Of a stretch of DNA of 55,015 bases, positions 44,794 to 53,630 are shown in pieces. The notes beneath the pieces are model-generated. The model made no database searches and was not told where the DNA came from. It worked only from the letters and a program-made list of their open reading frames with translations. A program made the translations under genes and the position numbers. Source of the DNA: Nocardia acididurans (lineage in GTDB: Bacteria; Actinomycetota; Actinomycetes; Mycobacteriales; Mycobacteriaceae); NCBI RefSeq assembly GCF_016741815.1, contig NZ_JAERRJ010000024.1, positions 1 through 55,015 of the forward strand, read 5' to 3'. Position 1 is the first letter of the stretch. Every line of letters begins with the position of its first letter.

Positions 44794-45396
44794 ATGCGAT
44801 CCAAACTCAGGACGAATTCGAAACGAACCGATCACCGGTCGAAACGGGCGACTGGAAACGGAATTGCGCTATTGTCGATAGTTGTCGTTGCGGCAGCATT
44901 CTGCATACCAGGTTCGGAGTCGAGTCCGAGAATGCCCGTTCAGGGCCTGTCCACTACGCTGTCGGCGAATGCGGTGGCGGGGCCGGCGGCGCGCGATGTG
45001 GCGTTTGACCTCGTCGGCCACGAAATGGTGATGCTGGCAGGTGATCCGAACCTGCTGATCAGTCGTCACCGCTACACAGATGATGTGAACGGGTGGATTC
45101 TGGAATCGCTCGAGGTGATGCGGGATCATGGAATACCCGGTTCTTACGAAGGAATTCATCGCACGATTATGCGCGAGTCCAGCGGTGATCGGTTCGCGAT
45201 CAACCTGTGGGACAGCAATGCTGCGCAGGGCATTCCATCCAAGGGGTTAATGCAGGTTATCGACCCGACGTTCGCGGCCTACCACGTCGACGGCACGTCC
45301 TGGGACATCTACGATCCCGTCGCCAACATCGTCGCGGCGTGCAACTACGCTGCGGATCGTTACGGCTCGATCGACAACGTGTTCTCGGCCTATTGA
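44794..45396 (+). CDS. Secreted lytic transglycosylase-like protein
   Basis: 200 residues from the ATG at 44794 (GTGGAGG upstream). A long Arg-rich start and hydrophobic segment (IALLSIVVVAAAFCIPG) predict export. The lysozyme-like SLT domain has catalytic Glu128 in IMRESSGD, then INLWDSNAAQGIPSKGLMQV and DPVANIVAACNYAADRYGS. It would cleave peptidoglycan glycan strands. It begins 180 bases after the Tn3-family transposon; a longer open frame starts in the target duplication and is not the likely start. Confidence 0.88.
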   Translation: MRSKLRTNSKRTDHRSKRATGNGIALLSIVVVAAAFCIPGSESSPRMPVQGLSTTLSANAVAGPAARDVAFDLVGHEMVMLAGDPNLLISRHRYTDDVNGWILESLEVMRDHGIPGSYEGIHRTIMRESSGDRFAINLWDSNAAQGIPSKGLMQVIDPTFAAYHVDGTSWDIYDPVANIVAACNYAADRYGSIDNVFSAY

Positions 45397-45440
45397 GGTG
45401 GGACGCCGATCAGGATGGCCCCGCTGTCTGCCATGAATCG

Positions 45441-45481
45441 TGTCGGCCCCAGCCGGTGTCCGTTATCGGCTGGGGCCGACA
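45441..45481. terminator. Bidirectional terminator hairpin
   Basis: TGTCGGCCCCAGCC (45441-45454) and GGCTGGGGCCGACA (45468-45481) pair perfectly over 14 bp with a 13-base loop, between two convergent genes. Confidence 0.8.
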
Positions 45482-45496
45482 TGATGTCACCACCGT

Positions 45497-45730
45497 CTAC
45501 AATCGCGGACGGACACCACTACCAGCAAACGCGCCGCTGCTCGAGCCGCTGCTGGGCTGGTGGCCGCCACCGTTGATACCGCCGGTGCTGGGATCCCCTG
45601 AGGAGCTCGACGAACCGGTCACCGGATCGTGGCCGACGATCTCGCTCGTAGCAGAGGCCGAGGCCGCGCCGGCGATAGCGATGGCGGCGCTTGCCATACA
45701 ACCGAATCCGAATACATAGAGCTTGTTCAT
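45497..45730 (-). CDS. Small exported Ser/Gly-rich protein
   Basis: 77 residues; AAGGAG precedes the ATG. A signal peptide (cleavage near ASA-TSEIV) yields a mature peptide of about 48 residues, almost all Ser, Gly, Pro and Asp (GSSSSSGDPSTGG; SSGSSSGAFAGSG), probably disordered. No family recognised. Shares its short exported, Gly-rich style with 47684-47995 but not its sequence. Confidence 0.68.
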   Translation of the reverse strand: MNKLYVFGFGCMASAAIAIAGAASASATSEIVGHDPVTGSSSSSGDPSTGGINGGGHQPSSGSSSGAFAGSGVRPRL

Positions 45731-46022
45731 CAGGTGGGTCTCCTTGACAGTTCTTCCTGGAGCGACGAGTGACTCGTCGGCGGGAACCGTACAAGCCCCA
45801 GACCCGCTTCCCACGACAGGGAAGTGCTGCGCGGTTGCAATGCGGCGAACCCTGTCCGCGGCAGCGCGATTTGGTGATTCTTCCGGATCCGCGCCCGGCG
45901 CTCTCATCGGTGGGGACACTGTCGGCGTCCCAAGCACCGTTCTCGTAGAAGAATCAGCGGTTCAGGAGTCCAGGTTTCCGAACCCGGTCGACTGACTAAT
46001 CAGTGATAGGTGAGTGTTCACC

Positions 46023-46187
46023 ATGTGGAGATCTCGAAAGAGCTTGGTTGCCTTGATAGTTCGTGGCGTCATGGCGACGACGTTCACGGCGGCACTCTCG
46101 TTCGGTGTGGCGGTTGTTCAGCCGGACACGAGTGTCGGTGCCGCCGACCGCACAGTGGCCGGCGGGCCGGGTGGCTGCTGCCCATAA
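46023..46187 (+). CDS. Very small exported peptide ending GGPGGCCP
   Basis: 54 codons (MWRSRKSLVALIVRGVMATT at the start) with GGTGAG upstream. Arg/Lys-rich start, hydrophobic core and an AGT/VGA-type processing region predict export; the mature part would be about 20 residues ending in GGPGGCCP. The vicinal Cys pair at the C-terminus is unusual. Could be a secreted peptide or a spurious frame. Confidence 0.45.
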   Translation: MWRSRKSLVALIVRGVMATTFTAALSFGVAVVQPDTSVGAADRTVAGGPGGCCP

Positions 46188-46275
46188 CCGCAGTTGGTCG
46201 GATGGCGACCACTGTGAATGCACGCTTCGTGCGTGCAGGCGGTATGACGTAGAACCGATCGAAGGGGTGGGACCG

Positions 46276-46782
46276 ATGCGACTGAGTCGAAGTGGGGCGG
46301 GGTGGGGACCTCACACCCTGGCTGTCACGGTCGCGTTCGGTGCCTGCGTTGTTCTCGGTGGCTGCTCAGCGGGTGAGGTACCGGTCGAATCGATGATTGC
46401 GCTCACCGAGCGCTGGTTGGCGACCGATGCGCGCTCGCCGGGCGGGGGGTTCGAGATCTCGGTCCGGCCGGGGCGGACACCGCCGATCGCGAACATGACC
46501 CGGGCGCGGGATCCGATGCCGATGACCGCGTTCGTCTCCATCGTCGAAACAACTTCAGGGGAGGAGGTTTTCGATGCGGGGGCCTACAGCACCAGTCCGC
46601 ACTTCCCGTTGAAGGTGGGGTGGCGTTCGGGTACCGCCGACGAGTTGTGGGTCTGCGCCGGCGCCAACCCCGCCCTGCGGATCGCGCGTACCGCGGCCGG
46701 CACGTGGGCTCGCGCGGAGGTCACTGCGGATCTGCCTGCGCAGGTGCGTGGCTGGCTGGCGTCACGGCCCGTCCACAAATGA
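46276..46782 (+). CDS. Lipoprotein of unknown function
   Basis: 168 residues. The signal ends in the lipobox VVLGGC, so Cys31 or so would be lipidated. The mature domain is beta-rich (FEISVRPGRTPPIANMTRAR; MTAFVSIVETTSGEEVFDAG) with one later Cys (LWVCAGANPAL). No homologue recognised. It follows the tiny exported peptide gene by 88 bases and may be cotranscribed with it. Confidence 0.7.
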   Translation: MRLSRSGAGWGPHTLAVTVAFGACVVLGGCSAGEVPVESMIALTERWLATDARSPGGGFEISVRPGRTPPIANMTRARDPMPMTAFVSIVETTSGEEVFDAGAYSTSPHFPLKVGWRSGTADELWVCAGANPALRIARTAAGTWARAEVTADLPAQVRGWLASRPVHK

Positions 46783-46809
46783 GGCATTCGCTCGAATGAG
46801 CAGTCCGGT

Positions 46810-47493
46810 TCAGACGAAGCCCTGCGATATCACCCGGTAGCCGGTGGTCGTGACGTGGTGCTCTCGCCCGGATCCGCCGTTGACCCTCGACCAGCTTTCG
46901 ACGAGCAGTTCGGTGTGCCCGGTCGTCGTCTGCAACACGATGTCGAACCCCCCGTACATGCCAGGGACCGGGCACCACATCTGCGGTTGCGGGGATTCGA
47001 GTTCTGTCAGCGGCTCGAGTTGCGGGAGCCGGAGACGGGCTCGCCGCACGAGGTGGTGCGCGCGTCCGACAATGACCGCATGCAGGATGTGGTCGAGTTG
47101 GGCCAGGTCGGCGGCGGGGAAGTGGTGGTGGGTTAGGGGGGTCAATAGTTCGTATAGATGCCGGTGTCCTCGCTGGGCGGCCAGCTCGAGGGGGGTGTCG
47201 CCGTTGGTGTCGCGCAGTGATCGCCAGGCGCCCAGCTGGATCAGGTGTTGTACGACATCGGCGGGGGCGCCGTGGGATGCCGCATGGTGTAGGGGGGTCG
47301 AGCAAGGCATTGCTCCGATGCGGTGGCCGTTGACGTCATCGACTGCTGTTGTTTGCCCGCTGCGATGCCCGATGAGCGCGATTACTGTGTGCCACTGGGC
47401 GGTTCTGGCTGCTTCGTCGATCGCGTCCCAGTGCGCGAGATGATCGTGATTGTACGATTCTCGGTTCTGCGCTCCCCACCACTGAATTGTCAT
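46810..47493 (-). CDS. Ankyrin-repeat protein
   Basis: 227 residues. Residues about 65-120 hold at least two ankyrin repeats: STPLHHAASHGAPADVVQHL then GDTPLELAAQRGHRHLYELL. The C-terminal 100 residues form another domain, with WCPVPGMYGGFDIVLQ and a beta-rich end. No signal peptide, so probably cytoplasmic and protein-binding. Convergent with the lipoprotein gene at 46276 with only 27 bases between stops. Confidence 0.82.
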   Translation of the reverse strand: MTIQWWGAQNRESYNHDHLAHWDAIDEAARTAQWHTVIALIGHRSGQTTAVDDVNGHRIGAMPCSTPLHHAASHGAPADVVQHLIQLGAWRSLRDTNGDTPLELAAQRGHRHLYELLTPLTHHHFPAADLAQLDHILHAVIVGRAHHLVRRARLRLPQLEPLTELESPQPQMWCPVPGMYGGFDIVLQTTTGHTELLVESWSRVNGGSGREHHVTTTGYRVISQGFV

Positions 47494-47683
47494 CGCCCAA
47501 GGTTATTCCTGTAGCGCTTTTTCTCCGCAGTGAGAACAGTTGTGTTCATTTCATCGCAGTTTGCCTCGGCTACGGTGCGCGAGAACCTTCCATTGTTGGG
47601 AATGGCGCAAACTTCAGGCATCCATCAATAATCGATTCGGAACGGCCGATCGCCAGCCGCGTCAATCACCAACGGAGCTTGAG

Positions 47684-47995
47684 ATGAAGAACAACCCGAA
47701 CAGTCGAAGCCTGGTACGTCAGGTCCTGATCACCGCCGCATTGGCGTGCTCGGCGACCGTGCTGCCGGCCACCGCGATCGCGGTGCCACCTGCAATATTG
47801 CATCTGCAGTCCAGCGCTCCGGGTTCGAGTTCCGCATCCGATGGGGATACGGGTGGAGCGCTGAACCGCGAGCAGACACCCGGGCGCGACCTGCGGGTGG
47901 GGCCGCAGAACGGCAGTTTCAACGGCAACAGCGCGGGCTCCGACCAAAGCGGTTTTCCTGGAATGGGTTTGACCGGTGATTTCAACGGCAATTAG
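47684..47995 (+). CDS. Small exported Asn/Gly/Ser-rich protein
   Basis: 103 residues; GGAGCTTGAG precedes the ATG. A signal peptide (VLITAALACSATVLPATAIA) is followed by a low-complexity mature part with NGSFNGNSAG and GDFNGN. Likely disordered and surface-exposed or released. No family recognised. Confidence 0.65.
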   Translation: MKNNPNSRSLVRQVLITAALACSATVLPATAIAVPPAILHLQSSAPGSSSASDGDTGGALNREQTPGRDLRVGPQNGSFNGNSAGSDQSGFPGMGLTGDFNGN

Positions 47996-48340
47996 TCAGA
48001 CAACCAGCGAAGCGGTTCAAAAATAGACTGCATCTTTGCCAGGGCGAAATCCCGTCGGGGGTGGCCCTGGCAAGATGTTGTCTCAGCTTTGCGTGGTCGC
48101 GGAATCGCATTCGTACTGTGCCTTCGAAATGAAGGGAGCCCTGCGGTCGACCGCGATGATGCAGATTCCTTCGACGAGAGGTTATGGCGAGAGGCTACCC
48201 ATCGGCGGTTTGACCGAGTTCCCCTTCAAGAGAAGCATTTGACCTCTGACCGGACTTCGCCGGAGCGCCGATCATGGTTACGAGAATCCGATTGTGCTGT
48301 CGGACTGGATATTTGATGCCTACGTGGCCGGAGTCGTTAG
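47996..48340. other. Intergenic, no gene seen
   Basis: About 345 bases between convergent units: a hairpin at 48036-48073 and otherwise nothing recognisable. Confidence 0.4.
48036..48073 (+). terminator. Hairpin after the small exported gene
   Basis: TTGCCAGGGC (48036-48045) pairs with GCCCTGGCAA (48064-48073), 40 bases beyond the stop at 47995. No T-run. Confidence 0.45.
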
Positions 48341-49041
48341 TCAGTTTCCGGAAGCCAACCCGTGGGCGATCACTGGCCAAGAACGCTCCAGTTCCTCGGC
48401 CCAATACGGCCAGGAAGGACGCAGATTGGCTGACCCGGGAATTCTCAGTTGCGCGAGCCGGTCCACGAGGGCCGCGGCACAGGCATACGCGCCCCCTCGA
48501 GGGGACCACCTTGAGTGATGCACTCGGGCAGGCCAGATGGCCCGAGTGTATCGGCCTCGCCGGGGATGCCGCTTCCCGAAGATAGGTAGACGCTGGTGCC
48601 GCGTAGTTCCTCGGCGTGACGGATGACATCGCGGGCGAGCCAATCCGGGTGGTGGGGAGGGCCGAACATGTTGTCGGGGTTGCCGTTGTAGCTGTGGACG
48701 ATCGCGCGGGCCACACCGTGTCCGGGTCCGACGGTGGAGCAGCCGCTGTGGGCGGCGACCGCCTGATAGAAGCCCGGGTTGCGGACGGCCGGCATCATCG
48801 CGGCTCCGCCGCCCATCGATACCCCCTCGACGGCTTTTGCCTGCCCGATCCTTGGAATCGTGCGTCGATCAGTGGAGGCAGTTCTCGGGTGAGGAAGGTT
48901 TCCCGTTTGTTGGTGCCCAGGGCAGGGTCGTGGTGCTGCCAGTCGGTGTAGAAGTTGGCCGGCTCCCGTGGTCAGCACAACGTTGGCGTTCTTGTCGGCG
49001 AAGGACTCATCGCCCGGCCGTGGCCGACCCACTCGAGACAT
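48341..49041 (-). pseudogene. Antigen-85-type mycolyltransferase/esterase pseudogene
   Basis: Segments in different frames occur in the order of an Ag85-like esterase. They are FADKNANVVLTT, then NFYTDWQHHDPALG and KRETFLTRELPPLIDARFQG in a second frame, then VEGVSMGGGAAMMPAVRNPG with the nucleophile Ser, SYNGNPDNMFGPP, DWLARDVIRHAEELRGTSVY, and a last frame ending SWPYWAEELERSWPVIAHGL before the stop at 48341. At least three frameshifts, and the N-terminal part is missing. Mycolyltransferases build trehalose dimycolate in mycolate-bearing actinobacteria, so the remnant points to the host group. Confidence 0.82.
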
Positions 49042-49229
49042 GGAACTCCTGCCGCTCGCACACTGCCCATCGGCGCACCGGCTCATCCGAATCTAGTAGT
49101 TCGACCGGTTGCTCATCGAGTGGACCACGGGTGTGCGCTGCCAGACCAGCTCGAACTGGGGGCTCGACCGCGCCGCCGATTCGGCGGCGCGCGAGCTGGT
49201 CGGGCGCGAGTTGTGCCACTGCCAGTTCG

Positions 49230-51206
49230 TCAGCGAGGGATGTCGCCGAGCACGGCGCCTTCGCGGCGAGGGTCGGCGCCGCCGATCCAGCCGTGTTGGT
49301 CACGCATGATGGCGGATGCTCCACTGCTTTGAGGAGTGAGCGCGAGCTGATGGCCTGCCTGTCGTAGTTGCCGGATCAGGGGATCGTGGGCACCGTTGTC
49401 GCGGGTGTTGATGGCAGGGGCTTCGCCTCCGATGTTGGTGGTGTGGGAGTTGCCAGCACCGAAGGTGACCAGGGAGACGGCTTGCTGGGGGTTCAGTCCC
49501 CAATCGAGCAGGGCGACAAGCGTTTTCACGACGTACTGGATGATGACCGACCCGCCGGGTGACCCGGTGACTGCCCGGAGTTGGTCACGTCGGAATCCAT
49601 CGCCGTCGGCGACGCGATCGAAGACCAGGGTGGGGGCCATCGAGCTGCGGGGGCGTTTGCCGGGTTCGATGCGGTTGGCGATGGGTGCGCCGGTGGAGTC
49701 GGCTGGTTCGGGGGCGAAGTCGGTGAGTTGGTTGTTGAGGAGGAAGCCGTTGACGAAATGGAAGGATCCGAAGGCGGATTCGACGCTGCTGGTCATGGAT
49801 GCGGCATTGCCGTACTTGTCGACGATGGAGATGTGGGTGGTGCCATGTTCGGGCAGTTGTGGCCCGGTACCGAGGGGGGAGGGTCCGAAGTCGCCGGGCG
49901 GTGCGGTGCCCAGGCTGTGGTGCGGGTTGATGAGCTGGGCGCGTTGGGCCAGGTAGCGGGGGTCGAGCAGGGTGTGCGGTGAATTCCCTGGCAGGGGAAC
50001 GTATTCGGGGTCTGCGAGGTATTTGTCGCGGTCAGCGTAGGCGAGGCGTTCGGCTTCGGAGATGAGATGGATCGCCTCCGCGGTAGGGGTGCCGCCATTG
50101 CGCGCGGAATCGGTATCGCCTTGGGTGCCTGTGGGTTGCAGGGCGGCCAGGTCGAACTGCGACAGGATGCCCAGGGTGGCCGCGACGGTGGTGCCGCCCG
50201 AGGACGGGGCGGGCATGCCGCAGATCTCGTGGGTGCGGTAGGGCACGCACAAGACCTCGCGTTTCTTGGCTTGATAGGAGTTCAGGTCCGTGGTCGAGAG
50301 CAGCCCTGGGGTGCGGCCGCTGCTGTTCGTGGCGACGGCGTCGACGATGTCGGCGGCGTTGGCGCCGGTGTAGAAGGCATCCGCGCCGGCGGCGGCGATG
50401 GCGTTGAGGGTTTTGGCCAGGGCCGGGTTGGTCAGCAGGGTGCCGACAGGTTTGGCGGTGCCGTCGTCTTGGAGGAAGTAGCCGCGCGCGTCGTCGTCGC
50501 GTGCGAGGTCGGTGGCGGAGGCGCTGATCTGGGCGGCGAGGCGCGCGCTGATGGGGAAGCCTCGATCGGCGAGGTCGATGGCGGGGTGAAACAGATCCCA
50601 CCAGTCTTGTCGCCCGTGGTCGCGGTGGGCGAGTTCGAGCAGGCGCAGGACGCCCGGTACGCCGACGGATCGGCCGCTGGCGCGGGTGTTCGGTTGTGGT
50701 GTGGTGTGGTCGGTGTCGCTGGTCCAGCGCAGGTAGTTCTGGGTCGCGGCGGAAGGCGCGGTTTCGCGGCCGTCGTAGGCGTCGATGGTGCCGGTCGACT
50801 TGTCGTAGTAGAGCAGGAATGCGCCGCCTCCGATGCCGGAGGCTTGTGGTTCGACCAGTCCGAGGACGGTTTGGGCCACGATCAGCGCGTCTGCGGCGGT
50901 GCCGCCGGCGGACAGTACGCGACAGGCCTGCTCTGTGGCGAGAGGATTGGCGGTGGAGACCGCGAAGGATTTGGTGCGGACCGGGGTCATTCCGGTGCGG
51001 TAGCCGGTGGCGATCTCGGGTCGTTGGCTCAGATCGGGTGCTGTCGGCTCGGGGCCGAGGTCGGCCTCCGATACCGGGTAGCCGTTGGATCCTGTTGTGC
51101 ACAGCGGGTATTGGAGGTCGTTGTCGGTCGAGCACCCGGTGGTGAGTGTTGTCAGGAGCAGCGCGACGACACTCGCGCTCCTCACCTGCCGTCGTGAGAA
51201 TCGCAT
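49230..51206 (-). CDS. ggt: Lipoprotein gamma-glutamyltransferase
   Basis: 658 residues, slightly longer than usual. The signal ends LTTLTTGCS, so Cys25 is the lipidation site. The proenzyme core is complete: ANPLATEQACRVLSAGGTAA, ASGIGGGAFLLYYD, GMPAPSSGGTTVAATLG, and the autoprocessing/catalytic Thr456 in HGTTHISIVDKYGNAAS, then PRSSMAPTLVF and the end GWIGGADPRREGAVLGD. It would transfer or hydrolyse gamma-glutamyl groups (glutathione and similar) at the outer face. It lies 157 bases downstream of an EspC-like/partner pair, the same layout as the decayed copy at 21408-23373. Confidence 0.93.
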   Translation of the reverse strand: MRFSRRQVRSASVVALLLTTLTTGCSTDNDLQYPLCTTGSNGYPVSEADLGPEPTAPDLSQRPEIATGYRTGMTPVRTKSFAVSTANPLATEQACRVLSAGGTAADALIVAQTVLGLVEPQASGIGGGAFLLYYDKSTGTIDAYDGRETAPSAATQNYLRWTSDTDHTTPQPNTRASGRSVGVPGVLRLLELAHRDHGRQDWWDLFHPAIDLADRGFPISARLAAQISASATDLARDDDARGYFLQDDGTAKPVGTLLTNPALAKTLNAIAAAGADAFYTGANAADIVDAVATNSSGRTPGLLSTTDLNSYQAKKREVLCVPYRTHEICGMPAPSSGGTTVAATLGILSQFDLAALQPTGTQGDTDSARNGGTPTAEAIHLISEAERLAYADRDKYLADPEYVPLPGNSPHTLLDPRYLAQRAQLINPHHSLGTAPPGDFGPSPLGTGPQLPEHGTTHISIVDKYGNAASMTSSVESAFGSFHFVNGFLLNNQLTDFAPEPADSTGAPIANRIEPGKRPRSSMAPTLVFDRVADGDGFRRDQLRAVTGSPGGSVIIQYVVKTLVALLDWGLNPQQAVSLVTFGAGNSHTTNIGGEAPAINTRDNGAHDPLIRQLRQAGHQLALTPQSSGASAIMRDQHGWIGGADPRREGAVLGDIPR

Positions 51207-51363
51207 GGTCGGCTCAGCTCTGCCTTTCAGTAGCGGACGTGCGTGCCTTGTTCGGTTGACGGTTGCATGTCGAGGCGATTATGGAAGCGGCGGCCCGGTT
51301 GAGGTCTTGGTCGTGTTCCCATGTGTGACAAGGCATTCGGCGTGATCGCGAACTCCGGGTCGA

Positions 51364-51933
51364 TTACGACGGATGGACGGCGCGGCGAACACGAGCCCAT
51401 TCGGTGCTGAGCAGGTCGGTGGTTTCCGCATCGAGCCGGCCGATCGCCTTCAGACAGTCCTGGGCAATGATGGTGGCTTTGCTGCGGAAGGCCTCGATGT
51501 CGGCGAGGACCTTGTCGGTGGGGGTGCGAGAGTGTTCGGGCTCGAACTGGACCGCGACGCGTTTGTCGAATCCGTGCGGGTATTCCACACGGCCGTCGTC
51601 GGTCAATCGCAGATTGAGCCGGTCGATTTCGTGGCTGAGCGCGCGGAGGTGGTGCACACTGGTCCGGATCTCATGGAACTTCCCCCGAAGAACGGTCGCG
51701 ATCTTGCGTAGGACGTCGACCAGAACATGCAGGGAGGTGTTCTGGGTGTCGATCATGTCGCGGAAGGTCTTGCCGCGGTCGGTGTCGAAATAGTCGATGG
51801 ACTGGGCGGTCAGCAACGTGGTTGCGCTGATGTGTCGTTCCACCGCGGAGGAGACCCGGATTATCTCGCTGATGAGACTGTCGAGTGCGTCGGTGTTCCA
51901 AGAGAGAACGACAGGGACCGTCAGCGGCATCAT
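51364..51933 (-). CDS. All-helical partner protein (module B)
   Basis: 189 residues; its ATGATG overlaps the stop of the upstream EspC-like gene. PVVLSWNTDALDSLISEIIR at the N-terminus, a central Phe-Asp segment (SIDYFDTDRGKTFRDMI) and LRLTDDGRVEYPHG near 120 align in order with the partner proteins at 22497 and 30707. No signal peptide. Cotranslation with the small gene suggests a complex. The gamma-glutamyltransferase gene follows. Confidence 0.68.
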   Translation of the reverse strand: MMPLTVPVVLSWNTDALDSLISEIIRVSSAVERHISATTLLTAQSIDYFDTDRGKTFRDMIDTQNTSLHVLVDVLRKIATVLRGKFHEIRTSVHHLRALSHEIDRLNLRLTDDGRVEYPHGFDKRVAVQFEPEHSRTPTDKVLADIEAFRSKATIIAQDCLKAIGRLDAETTDLLSTEWARVRRAVHPS

Positions 51934-52235
51934 CGCCCCTGGTGACTGACTGCGGAGTCGTTCGGGTCCACGGGGATTGGGTCGTGGCAGGGCAGGCTGA
52001 TCCGGTGGCCGATCGTACACAGCGCGGTCGCGATCGATGCGATCAGCTGGTCGACCTGCGTGAGGATGCCGGTCTGAGTAGGTGGGTTGCCGGTGAGGGC
52101 GCACACGATCCGTGAGCCTTTCAACGCGGTGTCGAGTTCGCGGGCGGGCTCGGTGAGCGAGATCGCAGCCAACGTGGTGGCCTTGGCCCGGACCGCGTGT
52201 GCCAGGGCGCTCACGTCGACCGGTTGAACGTCCAT
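51930..52235 (-). CDS. Small EspC-like protein (module B)
   Basis: 101 residues; GGAGG stands before the ATG. MDVQPVDVSALAHAVRAKAT resembles the start of the module A protein (MEVSPARLRQLAHALRATSG), and DTALKGSRIV matches DSALVEMRGSRFV there. The C-terminal part is helical with two Cys. Probably partners with the 189-residue protein. Confidence 0.65.
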   Translation of the reverse strand: MDVQPVDVSALAHAVRAKATTLAAISLTEPARELDTALKGSRIVCALTGNPPTQTGILTQVDQLIASIATALCTIGHRISLPCHDPIPVDPNDSAVSHQGR

Positions 52236-52273
52236 GAGCTCGGCCTCCGTCGGCTACTTTCGGTCGATCGGTA

Positions 52274-52687
52274 TCAGCGGCCATCGGTGAATCGGCCGGC
52301 GGGAATGAAGATTTCGTGCCCGGTCTCGAAAACTATTCGCGCGCCGTCCAGTGTCCAGGTGACAGTGCGGATGGTTGGTCGGTCGGTTCCGGTCATAGCG
52401 ATCTCGACCGAATGTCCGGACGACAGCGAAGGGTCGCGGCCGGCGTGGATTCGATACGGGAGGTCGCGGCGAAGTATCCAGGTGCGCACCTGGAGTAGGC
52501 CGATGTAGTGGACGGATCGGTCGTCGTAGGTGACAGTGGCGGGCTGGGTGAACTTCTGCACGATGCTCGTTTGACGCAACTGGGCGTCGCCGGCTGCGAG
52601 CGCGATCGTCAGCAGGACGGCGACCAAGCCGTAGCCGAGTGTGGGGGTCCGCAGCCGGATCCGGGAGAAGAAGCGCCGGTTTCTCAT
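52274..52687 (-). CDS. Membrane-anchored protein of unknown function
   Basis: About 137 residues; ATG at 52687 (AAAAGG upstream), TTG at 52696 as alternative. One helix (about 17-34, YGLVAVLLTIALAAG) then an exported beta-rich domain (ATVTYDDRSVHYIGLLQVRT; IRTVTWTLDGARIVFETGHE). It lies 38 bases upstream of the module B genes on the same strand and may be part of that operon. Confidence 0.6.
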   Translation of the reverse strand: MRNRRFFSRIRLRTPTLGYGLVAVLLTIALAAGDAQLRQTSIVQKFTQPATVTYDDRSVHYIGLLQVRTWILRRDLPYRIHAGRDPSLSSGHSVEIAMTGTDRPTIRTVTWTLDGARIVFETGHEIFIPAGRFTDGR

Positions 52688-52871
52688 ATCTGGCAACCTT
52701 TTCGAGAGAAGGAACCGGTCCCTCGCATTGTTTCGTTCCTATACCGTTGTCGCAGGCCAGTGTGGGCCTTGGGACCGCATTTCCGCACTCGTTGTTCCTA
52801 TCGGTGGGAACTCTTGGCTCGGTGGCGCCATTTCGGGAAATGTGGGTCGCGTGGTCGCTCGGTGGGGCAGG

Positions 52872-53270
52872 TTATCCGTAGACGCGATGCGCGGTGCGGG
52901 GTGGGGCGCCGTCGGTATCGATCCTGCGCAGGATCGAGGAGGCTATCTGGATGAACAGGCCCGTATCGACGTCGGGAGTGAGCCCTTCGCAGCGGCCGAC
53001 GCGCGCTGTAAGGGTCATATCCCCGAGAGGTTGCCCTTCGGGAGTGGACGGACACACGGACTGTTCACGTAGATCGAGCACGACGAATCCGGCGCGGGAT
53101 TGTCCGCCACGGTCGGATTCCCACCGATACACCACAATGTTGGTGCTGTGTCGGGTCATCCAAATTCCGATCGAGTACGCCACGACGCCGGTCCTCCTCG
53201 ACCTCGCACGATAGTCGAGGATCGCGTCGGCTTCCCAGGTCAGGGAGGCGCGCACAGTAGTTGGTGTCAT
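52872..53270 (-). CDS. Unrecognised small protein
   Basis: 132 residues from the ATG at 53270 (no good ribosome site; the frame is open to an upstream ATG at 53324). VRASLTWEADAILDYRARSR, WMTRHSTNIVVYRWES and LDLREQSVCPSTPEG suggest an alpha/beta fold with two Cys. No signal peptide. Same strand as the gene at 52274, with a 184-base gap. Confidence 0.5.
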   Translation of the reverse strand: MTPTTVRASLTWEADAILDYRARSRRTGVVAYSIGIWMTRHSTNIVVYRWESDRGGQSRAGFVVLDLREQSVCPSTPEGQPLGDMTLTARVGRCEGLTPDVDTGLFIQIASSILRRIDTDGAPPRTAHRVYG

Positions 53271-53322
53271 AACCGACTGGTCGCAGGAGAGTCGCGCGTT
53301 ACCGTGCGGAGGGATCGTGCCC

Positions 53323-53614
53323 ATGATGGTCGAGCCGGTTGAATTACACCGCTTGGCGACTGCGCTGCGATCGGCGTCGCAGGAAGTGAATAAACCGATC
53401 GGCCCGGAAACGGATGTCTGTTGTCGAGGAGATGCGATCCTCGAGCCTGGCGATGAATGCGGACTTCGCTCTGCTCAAGATCGAGAACGCGCTCAACGAC
53501 ATATCTTATAAACTGCTGAACTATGCGGATCTCGCTGACAACGCAGCCACCGGCTTCGCAACAGTGGAAGTTTCTGCCGCCCGCCGGATCGAGCGCGAAG
53601 TGCCCACCGCATGA
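53323..53614 (+). pseudogene. Frameshifted EspC-like gene (module D)
   Basis: GGAGGG precedes ATGATG at 53323. The first frame reads MVEPVELHRLATALRSASQE up to about residue 30; after about 53410 the homologous sequence continues in another frame as VVEEMRSSSLAMNADFALLK and IENALNDISYKLLNYADLAD to the TGA at 53612. The two parts together match the 23086 protein end to end. A one- or two-base indel near 53405-53415 is implied. Confidence 0.78.
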
Positions 53615-53630
53615 GATCGCGCTAGGGTAG

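Noticed and set aside
48255..48480. Plus-strand frame reading SDWIFDAYVAGVVSQFPEAN, which looked protein-like
   Set aside because: It is the antisense shadow of the C-terminus of the mycolyltransferase pseudogene (SWPYWAEELERSWPV on the minus strand), which matches a real family.
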